From an uncultured Woeseiaceae bacterium (GTDB lineage: Bacteria; Pseudomonadota; Gammaproteobacteria; Steroidobacterales; Woeseiaceae), in the NCBI GenBank assembly GCA_905480215.1, contig CAJQPL010000026.1, forward strand, positions 1 to 64,000: DNA of 64,000 nt, given 5' to 3'. How positions within the stretch are numbered: position 1 is the stretch's first letter; each line of letters starts with the position of its first letter. Shown piece after piece: positions 43,128 to 52,307 of this stretch. Below the pieces are notes generated by a model that saw only the letters and a program-made list of their open reading frames with translations, did no database searches and was not told the DNA's origin. The translations under genes were made by a program, and so were the position numbers.

Positions 43128-44430
43128 CCGTTGCTTCACGCCAGAATGCGTATGCCAGCAAGATTGCAGAATAAACCAGCAACGTTACAAAGCCGGTCAT
43201 GCCAATAAAGCCCATACTCAAATAGACGCCAAATGCATAGATAGAAAATGCCATGACAGGGACGATTTTCATGGCTAATCTCGGTAGCTTGAAGCTTGCC
43301 TTGGCATACGCATCCGGGCGCCTCTCATACAAGTTGTACAACGCGAGAACCGGAATGATGCCAAATATTATTCCAACCGCATTACCGAGAATGGTGACGT
43401 ACTGCAGCGTCATTCCAGTAACTATCGGCAGCATGCCGACGACATAAAACACTGTGAGCAGCAGGAACGGTGTGCCAAACCTGTTACGTATTGCAACAGA
43501 TTGCGGCAGCCATCCATCTTGAGTTGCCATGAACAGACCCTTGGTACACCAGGCGAAAATCGAATTGAGCGTCGTTACCAGCGCGATCATGACGCCGCCG
43601 ACGACAAAAAAGACGTACAACGCGGGAGGGAGTATTTCTTTTGCGACAAAGGCGAGCGATTCGCCTCTAACCTGGTGCAGCGGCAATACCCCTGTGGCGA
43701 TAAATCCGATTGCCATATAGAGAATCGTTACCAGCGCCAATGACGTAATCATCACTCGGGGAATATTGCGTCCGGGGTCCCTGGTTTCTCCGCCCAGTTC
43801 TGATATGAATTCGCTACCGATCATGCCGTAACGAAGTATATAGGCGGCTGCGATAAAGGCGCCGATACCGTCGGGCATAACGGTTTTAACTGAGGTGTAG
43901 TTGGTGAAATTATCGATACGTGGAATACCGAAGCCGACAAAGATGAGTAACGACACAATTAGTACCACCACCATCATGGTTTGAAAGCGTGCGGCAGTTT
44001 TCAGGCCCAGAAGATTGGCAGCGAAACACAATGTCATAACTGCTGCAGCTGCCAGACTCAGGTCGATTCCAGGGAAAAGCGCATCCGCATAATCGGCGAA
44101 GCCAATCGCATAGGTCGCGAGGACAAGTTGGCCCGCGACCAGAAGGCCCAGGTAGAGAAACGCCGTTTTTTGTCCAATCAAATCGCGTACATAGGTATAA
44201 GTGCCGCCGGTTGATGGAATAGCTGCACCGAGCGCCGCAATACACAGGGATGGCAAAAACACGATGCCGAGCGCGAGTAAAAACGCCCACGGTGTTCCGA
44301 AGCCGGTAATGCTTATGCCGATGCCCGTGAGCACCACAACACCTGCGCCTACGATTTGACCGAGCGAGATACTCATCAATTCCCAAAAGCCGAGCAGTCG
44401 ATTTGACGCTGATGAATTTTCAGTTGGCAT
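43081..44430 (-). CDS. APC-family amino acid permease
   Basis: This 449-aa protein has about 12 membrane segments and the APC pattern SISLGQIVGAGVVVLTGIGI, AAIPSTGGTYTYVRDLIG, and EFISELGGETRDPGRNIPR. I use ATG 44430, since the track start at 44574 lies in the mtnA gene; the shorter form begins at the usual distance from segment 1. It is divergent from mtnA with 43 bp between. Amino acid uptake, methionine or a related compound, fits the location but is inference. Confidence 0.82.
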   Translation of the reverse strand: MPTENSSASNRLLGFWELMSISLGQIVGAGVVVLTGIGISITGFGTPWAFLLALGIVFLPSLCIAALGAAIPSTGGTYTYVRDLIGQKTAFLYLGLLVAGQLVLATYAIGFADYADALFPGIDLSLAAAAVMTLCFAANLLGLKTAARFQTMMVVVLIVSLLIFVGFGIPRIDNFTNYTSVKTVMPDGIGAFIAAAYILRYGMIGSEFISELGGETRDPGRNIPRVMITSLALVTILYMAIGFIATGVLPLHQVRGESLAFVAKEILPPALYVFFVVGGVMIALVTTLNSIFAWCTKGLFMATQDGWLPQSVAIRNRFGTPFLLLTVFYVVGMLPIVTGMTLQYVTILGNAVGIIFGIIPVLALYNLYERRPDAYAKASFKLPRLAMKIVPVMAFSIYAFGVYLSMGFIGMTGFVTLLVYSAILLAYAFWREATVNDLRQSKQPDRSLQ

Positions 44431-44473
44431 TGATCGGGTGACTCCGTGTGATTGGTGCCATAGTATCTGATTA

Positions 44474-45550
44474 ATGACGAGCATAGATCGACAAGGACTC
44501 GAAGGAGTCTTCGCAGAAAGCGAGCTACCGTTGCTGATTCGGCGACAAGGTATGGCTGATTGGTGTGATGGCATCGTGCGGATTCTTGATCGACGCGCTT
44601 TGCCACATGAAGAGCGCTACGTCGATTGCAAGAGTGTCGAAGATGTTGCTCGTTGCATTGAGGATATGGTTATCCAAGGTGCGTTCTCCTTATCGGTGGC
44701 TTCAGGTTACGGCCTTGCTTTGGCCGCTGGCGATCAGGATCTGACAGGCCTCCAGCAAGCGTCGGAAAGACTGCTCAAGACTCGCCCTACCGGGCTTGCG
44801 CTGAACAGGATGCAGGCAGCTTGCATGGCGGCGGCAGAGCTTGCATTGCAAGCCGGCAGTTCGCCGCGCGATGCGATTCTGGCTACCGTTGATCAGGCAG
44901 CTGCCGCGCTCGCACGGCAGGGATATCAAACTGGCCGTACTGCTTGCGAGTTGCTTGAAGATGGAGCAACAATCCTCACTCATTGCTTTCCGGATCGCTC
45001 CTACGCGTACATGCTGGTAGAAGCGCGCAGAACTGGTAAGACGATTAATGTCATCGCCAGCGAAACCCGTCCTTATCTACAAGGTGCACGACTCACATCA
45101 TTTTGCGCCGTACAAGCCGGGTTCGATGCGAAAGTGATTACCGATGGTATGGGTGGCTCTCTGATGCGACAGGGACAGATAAATGCCTTTATTACAGCGG
45201 CCGACCGCGTATGCATGGACGGTACTGTCTGCAATAAAGTTGGCACCTACCAATATGCGCTCGCGGCTAACGCAAATGCATTGCCTTACTATGTCTTGCG
45301 ACAAAGCGGTCCAGACCTTGAAAGCGCGGACGAGGCGGCGGTTGAGGTCGAGTTTCGAGATGGCGAGGAGATTGTGAATATTGCTGGTGTGCGTAGTGCG
45401 CCCGCCGAGGTTAGCGGTTTGTACCCTGCATTTGACTGCACGCCACCAGAGTTGGTTACCCGAATCGTCACTGATAGGGGTGCGTTTCGCGCGCCGGAGA
45501 TTGCAAGCTATGTTGATGCGGAACCCTTTGTCCGCGATGCTGTGTTGTAG
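44474..45550 (+). CDS. mtnA: MtnA/eIF-2B-alpha-type ribose-1-phosphate isomerase
   Basis: This 358-aa protein is an MtnA-like isomerase (5-methylthioribose-1-phosphate to 5-methylthioribulose-1-phosphate). Key blocks are QGAFSLSVASGYGLAL, ETRPYLQGARLT, VITDGMGG, and AADRVCMDGTVCNKVGTYQYA, which contains the catalytic Asp (AADR). The catalytic Cys is in ILTHCFPDRS; the surrounding pocket differs from classical MtnA, and I recall similar forms in other bacteria next to class II aldolases. First gene of a three-gene operon. Confidence 0.82.
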   Translation: MTSIDRQGLEGVFAESELPLLIRRQGMADWCDGIVRILDRRALPHEERYVDCKSVEDVARCIEDMVIQGAFSLSVASGYGLALAAGDQDLTGLQQASERLLKTRPTGLALNRMQAACMAAAELALQAGSSPRDAILATVDQAAAALARQGYQTGRTACELLEDGATILTHCFPDRSYAYMLVEARRTGKTINVIASETRPYLQGARLTSFCAVQAGFDAKVITDGMGGSLMRQGQINAFITAADRVCMDGTVCNKVGTYQYALAANANALPYYVLRQSGPDLESADEAAVEVEFRDGEEIVNIAGVRSAPAEVSGLYPAFDCTPPELVTRIVTDRGAFRAPEIASYVDAEPFVRDAVL

Positions 45551-45582
45551 TGGCGAAAATGGATAAGGATTAAGGAACACGA

Positions 45583-46389
45583 ATGTCAGCCTGGAACATC
45601 TTAGATGAGAATTTGCCCGACGCCAGCTTGCCGCAGCGCGCTCAGTTTCGAGCGACACGTTGTTTACCGGGCGAGATAGCACCGTATGTGTTGTTGCCAG
45701 GTGACCCGGGTCGCGCGGCCAGAATTGCTGCAGAGTGGTTTGACGGCGGTACGCTCGTGATGGCGAATCGCGAGTTTCATTCCTACACCGGTACGTTCCA
45801 GGGCTTGCCGGTATCCGTCATTTCCACCGGTCTTGGTAGCCCGGGTACTGCGATGGTCGTACAAGATTTAAAACCGCTGGGCGTAAAAGCCGCTATCCGG
45901 GTGGGGACTGCCGGATCGGTCAATAGCGATGTCGCACCCGGCGACATTGTCATTGGAACAGCGGCGGTACGAGATGAGGGGACGAGCCACAAGTTTGTGC
46001 CGGCAATCTACCCAGCCGCAGCCGACTTCCATCTAACGAGTGAACTTTGCAACGCTGCGTCAGCGAGAGAGGTGAGCGCACACCTGGGGCTGGTGCATAC
46101 CTCTGATGCGTTCAATAGTCCCACGTTGGCAGACGATGTGGTGCGCTACTCGGCAGCGAATGTACTGGCTTTCGAGATGGAGGCGGCGACGGTGCTGACC
46201 CTTGGCTCTTTGCTGTCATTGCCGACCGCTTGTATTTTTAGTATCGATGGTTGGGTTGCCAATGTGGCCAAAGGCAACACTGTCCCGGATGCCAACGCCC
46301 GCGATAAGGGTCTTGTGAACGCTATTGATCTCGCACTGGATGCACTTCTTGCTTATTCGAAGCGCGCTCATTCAAAGAAGGGAGAGTAG
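45583..46389 (+). CDS. Nucleoside phosphorylase (hexameric NP-I family)
   Basis: This 268-aa enzyme is a uridine/purine nucleoside phosphorylase (PNP_UDP_1) family member. It has LLPGDPGRAARIA (phosphate loop), RVGTAGSV, AFEMEAATVLTL (sugar-binding Glu-Met-Glu) and SIDGW near the end. It is not of the classical trimeric MtnP type. Between mtnA and an aldolase gene, the likely substrates are methylthioadenosine or 5'-deoxyadenosine, yielding the 1-phosphate that MtnA takes; this is inference. ORF gap of 33 bp to mtnA. Confidence 0.82.
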   Translation: MSAWNILDENLPDASLPQRAQFRATRCLPGEIAPYVLLPGDPGRAARIAAEWFDGGTLVMANREFHSYTGTFQGLPVSVISTGLGSPGTAMVVQDLKPLGVKAAIRVGTAGSVNSDVAPGDIVIGTAAVRDEGTSHKFVPAIYPAAADFHLTSELCNAASAREVSAHLGLVHTSDAFNSPTLADDVVRYSAANVLAFEMEAATVLTLGSLLSLPTACIFSIDGWVANVAKGNTVPDANARDKGLVNAIDLALDALLAYSKRAHSKKGE

Positions 46390-46390
46390 G

Positions 46391-47047
46391 GTGCTGTATG
46401 AGACACAGCGCGCCGAAGTTGCTGAGAAAGCGCTTGGCTTGCTCACATCGGGTCTTATCGTAAATACGTCTGGCAATGTCAGTTTGCGCATTGGCGAACA
46501 CGTCGTCATAACACCTAGCGGGCGAGATTATAGAACACTCAATTCAGGCGATATCGCTATCGTCAATCTCAAAGGGGACTTGATTGAGGCCGAGTTCTTA
46601 CCGTCATCGGAAACGCCGCTTCACTTGGCAATCTACGAATCGAACCCGGATGTAACAGCAATTGTTCACACTCATTCGGTAGACGCTACGGCAATTTCTA
46701 CCCTGCTGGATCAACTGCCAGCAATTCACTATCAGATGGTCGATCTTGGCGGCGCTGTACCCATTGCTCCCTATCGAACATTTGGCAGCAAAGAACTGGC
46801 TGACGTTACTTCAAAAGCATTGCAGGGCCGCTCTGCCGTAATAATGAAAAACCATGGTGCTTTGACCACGGCTGACTCGTTGGAAAAAGCGTTCAGTCGG
46901 TGTGTGACTTTGGAATGGTGCGCGAAGGTCTATCTACGGGCCATGTCGATAGGATCGCCGAGCACCCTTTCGGATGATCAAATGCACCTCGCGAAAGAAC
47001 AATTTGAGAGTTTTCAGAAAAAGCGCGCAACTTTCAAACCGACATAG
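46391..47047 (+). CDS. Class II aldolase (FucA/AraD/Ald2-like)
   Basis: This 218-aa zinc aldolase has the family's metal ligands: the glutamate in SSETPLHLAIY, two histidines in VHTHSVDA and a third in MKNHGALTT. It cleaves sugar 1-phosphates to DHAP plus an aldehyde. I use GTG 46391, with GGGAGAG 7 bp upstream and only 1 bp after the phosphorylase stop; the longer track start overlaps that gene. As third gene after mtnA and phosphorylase it fits the MTA/5'-deoxyadenosine DHAP shunt (Ald2). Confidence 0.83.
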   Translation: MLYETQRAEVAEKALGLLTSGLIVNTSGNVSLRIGEHVVITPSGRDYRTLNSGDIAIVNLKGDLIEAEFLPSSETPLHLAIYESNPDVTAIVHTHSVDATAISTLLDQLPAIHYQMVDLGGAVPIAPYRTFGSKELADVTSKALQGRSAVIMKNHGALTTADSLEKAFSRCVTLEWCAKVYLRAMSIGSPSTLSDDQMHLAKEQFESFQKKRATFKPT

Positions 47048-47160
47048 CTAACGCGCTAACAATGATCGTTTGTTACGGCTATTTGGTCTGATCTTCGAGC
47101 GTGATGTGATTTAGCGTCAATCTAGTACCCGGATCAGCAATTTGTACCGAAAGGCACATG

Positions 47161-47178
47161 AATCATTCAAAAATGATT
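47161..47178. repeat. 7-bp inverted repeat AATCATT/AATGATT
   Basis: AATCATT, a four-base spacer, AATGATT form a small AT-rich stem in the 304-bp gap after the aldolase gene. It is too AT-rich and lacks a T run to be a good terminator; an operator site is possible. I see no gene in the surrounding gap. Confidence 0.3.
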
Positions 47179-47293
47179 GCTACTTTTCGATGTGCAGACT
47201 TGTCTGAATGTCTGAAAGTGGCGTAGCGCCTTGTCTGCGCGGTGTGATGCAGATCGTATTACGATGCGTGGATGTTTCTCCGCCGGCATTGCA

Positions 47294-47320
47294 TTGCCGA
47301 TGGCAGGACCCTTGTATACT
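47294..47320 (+). promoter_or_regulatory. Probable sigma-70-like promoter, TTGCCG-15-TATACT
   Basis: TTGCCG and TATACT are 15 bp apart, 32 bp before the ATG of the duplicated-domain lipoprotein gene. The -10 is close to perfect; the spacer is 2 bp shorter than usual. An AGGGG Shine-Dalgarno lies before the start codon. Confidence 0.4.
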
Positions 47321-47351
47321 ATGGTCGCAATTATTCAAGGGGATACCAACA

Positions 47352-47987
47352 ATGAACAAATCAATTTCGATCGTAATGATCAGTCTATTAGTCGGCGCAA
47401 CAGTCAGCTGTGATGCCACAGAAGAGTCGGCACCAGCTCCGGTAGCAGCCGCAACTCCGGCGCCAGTCTCGGCTCCTGAAGCTGCTCTGGACAGACCGTC
47501 ATTTTCAGCTAGCCAGACAATGACAGCATCGGCGCTGGTTGAAGCGATCGATCACGAGTCTCGTCTGGTCACACTGCGTACAGCCGACGATGAAGAAATA
47601 ACTTTCACAGCCAGCGAAGAGGCTCGTAACCTTGGTCAGGTTTCCGTTGGTGACATGCTGACGATTGAGATAGTCGAGTCTGTATCTATAGAGGTCATGG
47701 CGAACGACGGTATGGAAGCCACTGAAGGTGAAGCAAGCATAGTGGCGCGTACCGAAGAGGGCGAAATGCCGGGAATGGCGGCGATGGAAGCAACAGTCAT
47801 CACAGCAACGGTCGAAGAGATAAATCTCGAGAATAATACGTTCAAGCTAAAAACGGTTGACGGTGAGGTTAAGGAATTCGTTGCACAGAATCCGGACAAT
47901 CTAAGACGGTCGCAGGTTGGTGATCTTGTTGTTGCTAGCTACAGTACAGCGATAGCAATTGTGGTCGAGAAGCACGAAGCAGAATAG
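47352..47987 (+). CDS. Lipoprotein with two tandem small beta domains
   Basis: This 211-aa protein has a lipoprotein signal (lipobox TVSC), an Ala/Pro-rich linker, and two similar copies of a beta domain: TASALVEAIDHESRLVTLRTADDEEITF...VSVGDMLTIEIVES at about residues 55-115, and TATVEEINLENNTFKLKTVDGEVKEFV...VGDLVVASYS at about 155-205. Such repeats resemble OB/SH3-like ligand folds. I do not know the family. It has a promoter and AGGGG site and is 35 bp from the channel gene, so they may share a transcript. Confidence 0.68.
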   Translation: MNKSISIVMISLLVGATVSCDATEESAPAPVAAATPAPVSAPEAALDRPSFSASQTMTASALVEAIDHESRLVTLRTADDEEITFTASEEARNLGQVSVGDMLTIEIVESVSIEVMANDGMEATEGEASIVARTEEGEMPGMAAMEATVITATVEEINLENNTFKLKTVDGEVKEFVAQNPDNLRRSQVGDLVVASYSTAIAIVVEKHEAE

Positions 47988-48022
47988 GAGCTGCAGTGAC
48001 CTAGCGTTCTGAGAGCATAAAA

Positions 48023-48475
48023 ATGTTGGTGCTGGTATTCACTGCCTTTGTGTTGATCGCACTTACGATCTTCATTCACGGCGTTGGAACCACTTCATGG
48101 CTGCGATTCCTGATTCACCGCCAAGAAGGCGCGAGTGAGCAATTTCGACCCAAGAAGACGATCAGCGTCCTGATTAGCACAGCCATCGTGCTCATTACTT
48201 TGCACCTTATCGAGATATTCGTTTGGGCATTGGCTTATCTTTTTGTAATTTCGGATAGCAACATACAGGATTTGGAATCAGCATTTTATTTCTCGACTAT
48301 CACCTTCACCACTCTAGGTTATGGCGACATTACCCTGAGTTCGGATTGGCGAGTACTCAGCGGGCTTGAGGCCATTGACGGTATTTTACTGATAGGTTGG
48401 ACAACAGCATTCCTGTTTTCTGTGCTGCAACGGGCCTGGAATAATCCAGACGATGACAACGAAAAATCGAACTAG
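48023..48475 (+). CDS. Small two-transmembrane potassium channel-like protein
   Basis: This 150-aa protein has three hydrophobic stretches and a potassium selectivity filter FTTLGYGDI between the last two, with the pore helix before it (LESAFYFSTITF). The fold is like the ion-channel family (Ion_trans_2). No RCK or cNMP domain follows. The next gene (AI-2E family) starts 9 bp later. It may set membrane potential or be part of the efflux operon. Confidence 0.78.
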   Translation: MLVLVFTAFVLIALTIFIHGVGTTSWLRFLIHRQEGASEQFRPKKTISVLISTAIVLITLHLIEIFVWALAYLFVISDSNIQDLESAFYFSTITFTTLGYGDITLSSDWRVLSGLEAIDGILLIGWTTAFLFSVLQRAWNNPDDDNEKSN

Positions 48476-48484
48476 GTAAAACCT

Positions 48485-49585
48485 ATGAATAATCCCATTA
48501 TATCAGCGCCCGATGCGGAATTTAGTCGCAAGATGATGAGTTCCTTCATCCAAATTTCCGCATTGGTTGTACTCGTTTATTTTTGTCTTGAGATCGTAGC
48601 CCCGTTCGTAAGTCTAGTTGTGTGGGGTTTGGTACTCGCTGTCGCAATCTTCCCGCTACATTTGAAATTGACCTCAGCGGTCGGCGGCAATGAGAAAATT
48701 GCAGTTACGATAATGATATTGATCGGTCTGGTCATCGTGGTGCTACCCGGTTGGATGATGACTAAATCGTCTATCCTCTCGATCATGGGTTTCGCTGCTG
48801 ATGCCAAGGCGGGCACTCTGGTAATTCCGCCGCCGAATGAAAGCGTCGCGGGCTGGCCAATAGTTGGCCAGCGAATTTTCGAGTTTTGGAGCGCGGCTGC
48901 AACCAATCTTGAGGAAACACTGCTGAGTTTGGACCCAACACCGCGTGAAATGAGCGAATGGCTTGTGCGAAGAATCGGCTCCTTGGCCGGCGGCGTTCTG
49001 CAGTTTGCTGTGTCTGTCATTATTGCCGGAGTCGCAACGCTGTATTCGAAGAGCGGCTACAAATTGAGTTGTGCGATCCTTACCAGAATCAGTCCTAATC
49101 GTGGCCAGCATCTGACCGATGTGTCGATTGCTACTATTCGAAGCGTAACGAATGGTGTTTTGGGCGTTGCGGTGATCCAGGCCATCCTGGCCGGCATTGG
49201 TTTGATGATTATGGGTGTACCCCATGCGGGCATTATAGCTGCTGTGGTTCTTATAACTGCCATTATCCAGATACCAGCCCTACTGATATTGGGACCAGTC
49301 GCTTTTTGGGTGTTTTCTTTCGCTGCTCCAATACCGGCAACAATATTCGCTGTCTATTTGTTGCTCGTCAGTCTCAGTGATAACGTTTTGAAACCAATAT
49401 TGCTTGGCCGTGGCGTTGATTTGCCAGCCGTTATTGTTCTCATCGGCGCGATTGGCGGAATGATCCAGTACGGTGTGATCGGCTTGTTCCTGGGAGCCGT
49501 GATACTGGGTGTTGGCTACACAATTATCTCTCGCTGGATTCAAACTGCGGATGATTCAGCAGCAAGCGCCGCTGAATCCGGCTAG
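48485..49585 (+). CDS. AI-2E family transporter (PerM-like)
   Basis: The 366-aa protein has about eight membrane segments and the AI-2E/PerM arrangement, with the central domain (KAGTLVIPPPNESVAGWPIVGQRIFEFW) and the late signature LSDNVLKPILLGRGVDLPAVIVLIGAIGG. The family includes TqsA and sodium/proton antiporters. It sits between a potassium channel gene and the outer membrane factor gene, 9 bp after the former, so it shares the same message. Real cargo is unknown. Confidence 0.82.
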   Translation: MNNPIISAPDAEFSRKMMSSFIQISALVVLVYFCLEIVAPFVSLVVWGLVLAVAIFPLHLKLTSAVGGNEKIAVTIMILIGLVIVVLPGWMMTKSSILSIMGFAADAKAGTLVIPPPNESVAGWPIVGQRIFEFWSAAATNLEETLLSLDPTPREMSEWLVRRIGSLAGGVLQFAVSVIIAGVATLYSKSGYKLSCAILTRISPNRGQHLTDVSIATIRSVTNGVLGVAVIQAILAGIGLMIMGVPHAGIIAAVVLITAIIQIPALLILGPVAFWVFSFAAPIPATIFAVYLLLVSLSDNVLKPILLGRGVDLPAVIVLIGAIGGMIQYGVIGLFLGAVILGVGYTIISRWIQTADDSAASAAESG

Positions 49586-49594
49586 CGCAGCAAA

Positions 49595-51166
49595 GTGCCA
49601 ATTTCAGTTCGCGTATCACTGTGTCTGTCATTGTGTTATCTCGGCGCATGTGCCGCTGTTGGGCCGGAGTATGTCCGGCCTGAATCGCCACTGACGCCCG
49701 ACTGGTATCAGACCGAGCGCGAAGGGTTCGAAACCACCCCCGAAGAGCAGATACGCTGGTGGCAACAGTTCAATGATTCGGCGCTCAATAGCCTGGTTGA
49801 GCTAGCGCATGAAAGAAATAATAATCTGAAGATTGCTGCTCTTAGAGTGCTTGAATCACGCGCCCAGCTAGGCATTGCGATCGGTAATAAATATCCTCTC
49901 ACCCAAGCAGTAGTGGGCGATGCTACGGCAGTGCAGGCGAGCAAGAATGCCGCGAATACTGCGGCTGGCGACCTGAGTTATACGCAGTTCAATGTCGGCG
50001 TTGGGGCATCGTGGGAAATCGATTTCTGGGGTAAATTTCGGCGTGGAGTAGAAGCAGCCGATGCCGCATATCTGACGTCTATCGCCGCTTATGATCAGGT
50101 CATGATATTGCTGACCGCACAAGTGTGTGGCACCTACCTCACTATTCGTACGCTCGAAGAACAACTCCGGATTACCAACGAAAATATTGCGATTCAGCAG
50201 CGCAGTTTCGACATCGTAGATGTGCAATTCAAAAACGGTTCGACGTCAGAGCTTGATGTCCTGCAAGCGAATACGCAGCTCCTAAGTACCCGTTCGACGG
50301 TACCGCAGCTGCAGACGGAGCTATATCAGGCACAGAATGCAATGAGCACATTGCTTGGTATGGCGCCGTCCGATATTAGCGATTTGCTCGGTGCAGGCAC
50401 GACGATTCCAAAAATTCCTGGCGCGGCGGCCCTGGGTCTGCCCGCAGATTTATTGCGACGACGTCCTGATTTGCGGCAGGCGGAATACCTGGCAATGGCA
50501 CAGAACGCGAGCGTGGGACTTGCTGAATCAAATCTTTATCCGAGCTTTTCACTAAACGGCTCGCTCGGTCTTTCGGCGGCGGGCGGAACAGATACAACCC
50601 GCACCGGTAACAGCGGTTTCGGGCAGTTATTCGACGGCGATAGCATCACCTATGCGATAGGTCCCAGCTTTGTATGGCCGTTTCTGAACTACGGGCGCAT
50701 CCGTAATAGTGTACGTGTACAGGACGCCAGATTGCAGCAGGCACTCATTGCCTATAGAGAAACTGCAATACAGGCGGCCAGAGAGGTTGAGGACGCAGCC
50801 GTAGCATTGGACGGGGCCAAGAAACAGAACAATCTGCTGGAAGAGGCGGTGGCCACGGCTGTACGTTCCAGTGAAGTAGCGATGCTGAGATTTAACGAAG
50901 GCTTCGCAGACTATCAGCGCGTGCTTAGCGCTCAACAGGCGTTGTTTGCACAGCAAAGCCGATACGTCACTAACCAAAGCAGCGTTGTTGCCAGCTATAT
51001 TTCCCTCTACCTTGCTTTGGGAGGCGGCTGGCAACTGCGCTATGAAAACGAATTGCTCGATGCAGAAACAAGCGAAACAATGATGGAACGAACCAATTGG
51101 GGTGATCTGATTGAGATTACCGAAACTGAAACTGGTGTGATCAACCCTGACCAAGAGCTACGTTAA
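49595..51166 (+). CDS. RND-type outer membrane factor lipoprotein (NodT/OprM-like)
   Basis: This 523-aa protein has a lipoprotein signal (LGAC), VGPEYVRPESPLTPDWY (the usual start of the mature OMF), and the two OMF repeats, including WEIDFWGKFRRGVEAADAAYLTS and LNYGRIRNSVRVQDARLQQALIAYRET. It forms the trimeric channel through the outer membrane. GTG start. It is 9 bp from the AI-2E gene and 7 bp from the HlyD gene, so part of a tripartite efflux operon. Confidence 0.87.
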   Translation: MPISVRVSLCLSLCYLGACAAVGPEYVRPESPLTPDWYQTEREGFETTPEEQIRWWQQFNDSALNSLVELAHERNNNLKIAALRVLESRAQLGIAIGNKYPLTQAVVGDATAVQASKNAANTAAGDLSYTQFNVGVGASWEIDFWGKFRRGVEAADAAYLTSIAAYDQVMILLTAQVCGTYLTIRTLEEQLRITNENIAIQQRSFDIVDVQFKNGSTSELDVLQANTQLLSTRSTVPQLQTELYQAQNAMSTLLGMAPSDISDLLGAGTTIPKIPGAAALGLPADLLRRRPDLRQAEYLAMAQNASVGLAESNLYPSFSLNGSLGLSAAGGTDTTRTGNSGFGQLFDGDSITYAIGPSFVWPFLNYGRIRNSVRVQDARLQQALIAYRETAIQAAREVEDAAVALDGAKKQNNLLEEAVATAVRSSEVAMLRFNEGFADYQRVLSAQQALFAQQSRYVTNQSSVVASYISLYLALGGGWQLRYENELLDAETSETMMERTNWGDLIEITETETGVINPDQELR

Positions 51167-51173
51167 AAAGGGC

Positions 51174-52307
51174 TTGGAAAAAAATATGACTGAGAATCAG
51201 CAAACGGAAAACGCAGAGCTCGATCAACCGGAAGCTCCGCAGAACGATCCGGTGCGACGCTGGACATTGCGAATTCTTGTGCTCTGCGTTGTGTTGCTAG
51301 GCATGTACCTCGTTGCTGACCGTATTACACCATCGTCATCTCAGGCTCGCGTGCACGCGCTTGTTGTTCCTATTGCAGCCGAAGTTTCTGGCACGGTGAC
51401 CGAGGTGGCGGTCAAGAACAATCAGCTTGTGCAGGCTGGCGACATTCTTTTTAAATTGGATGACGAACGTTATCGCTATGCTGTCTTAAGTGCCGAGGCG
51501 AGCTTGCAGTCAGCGCGAGAGGCGACGGGCGCGTCAGCTGCTGGCGTCGATGCCGCAGAAGCAGGGGTACGTTCGGCGGAGGCGGGATTGTTGCGAGCGA
51601 AGCAGGATGCCGTGCGTTTGCGTCGCATCAAGCAGCAGGACCCAGGTGCTATCTCGGATCGCAAAATTGAATCTGCCAACGCTTCGCTCGCGGTTTCGGA
51701 GCAACAGCTTGCAGGAGCGCGAGCGAACCTGGAGCAAGCCAAGCAAAGCCTCGGTGGCACCGGGGAGCTCAATTCGCGGATTCAACAAGCACAAGCAGCA
51801 CTTGAGGGTGCTCAGCTGAATCTGGAGCGGACAGCTATCCTGGCGCCAACAAACGGAATCGTTACGGATATGCGCGTGAATCGCGGTAATTTCGCCGGCG
51901 CCGGAGCGCCACAAATGACCTTCATTTCAATTGATGATCTCTGGGTACAAGCGGACTTCACCGAGAATAATCTTGGCCATGTAGACAGTGGTGACAATGT
52001 TGGCATCATCTTCGATGTTTTTCCCGGCCGCGTTTTCAAGGGGTCGGTGCGGGCCACCGGATTTGGTGTTGCCGTAGATAGTGCCGCGTTGGGCAGCCTG
52101 CCGACTATTCAGAATAACCGACAATGGTTGCGAGACTCACAGCGCTTCCCAGTCGTTATCGATTTTGAGATGTCAGCTGAGGACATGCGCAAACTAAAAG
52201 TTGGCTCGCAGGCATCAGCTATTATTTATGCCAGCGACAATTGGCTATTCAATGTTCTCGGCAGGCTTTACATCCGAGTAGGAAGTATCTTGTCGTATGC
52301 CTATTGA
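51174..52307 (+). CDS. HlyD/EmrA-type membrane fusion protein
   Basis: This 377-aa protein has one N-terminal membrane anchor (about residues 33-50), then the biotinyl-lipoyl-like part (VVPIAAEVSGTVTEVAVKNNQLVQAGDILFKLDDERY), a long coiled coil (about residues 100-210), and the return strand NLERTAILAPTNGIVTDMRVNRGNFAG. It bridges an inner-membrane pump and the outer membrane factor. Start either TTG 51174 or ATG 51186. The C-terminus overlaps the next gene by 11 bp. Confidence 0.86.
   Translation: MEKNMTENQQTENAELDQPEAPQNDPVRRWTLRILVLCVVLLGMYLVADRITPSSSQARVHALVVPIAAEVSGTVTEVAVKNNQLVQAGDILFKLDDERYRYAVLSAEASLQSAREATGASAAGVDAAEAGVRSAEAGLLRAKQDAVRLRRIKQQDPGAISDRKIESANASLAVSEQQLAGARANLEQAKQSLGGTGELNSRIQQAQAALEGAQLNLERTAILAPTNGIVTDMRVNRGNFAGAGAPQMTFISIDDLWVQADFTENNLGHVDSGDNVGIIFDVFPGRVFKGSVRATGFGVAVDSAALGSLPTIQNNRQWLRDSQRFPVVIDFEMSAEDMRKLKVGSQASAIIYASDNWLFNVLGRLYIRVGSILSYAY

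Noticed and set aside
47161-47178. Stem AATCATT/AATGATT as a terminator for the aldolase operon
   Set aside because: Only 7 AT-rich pairs and no T run; more than 110 bp after the stop codon.
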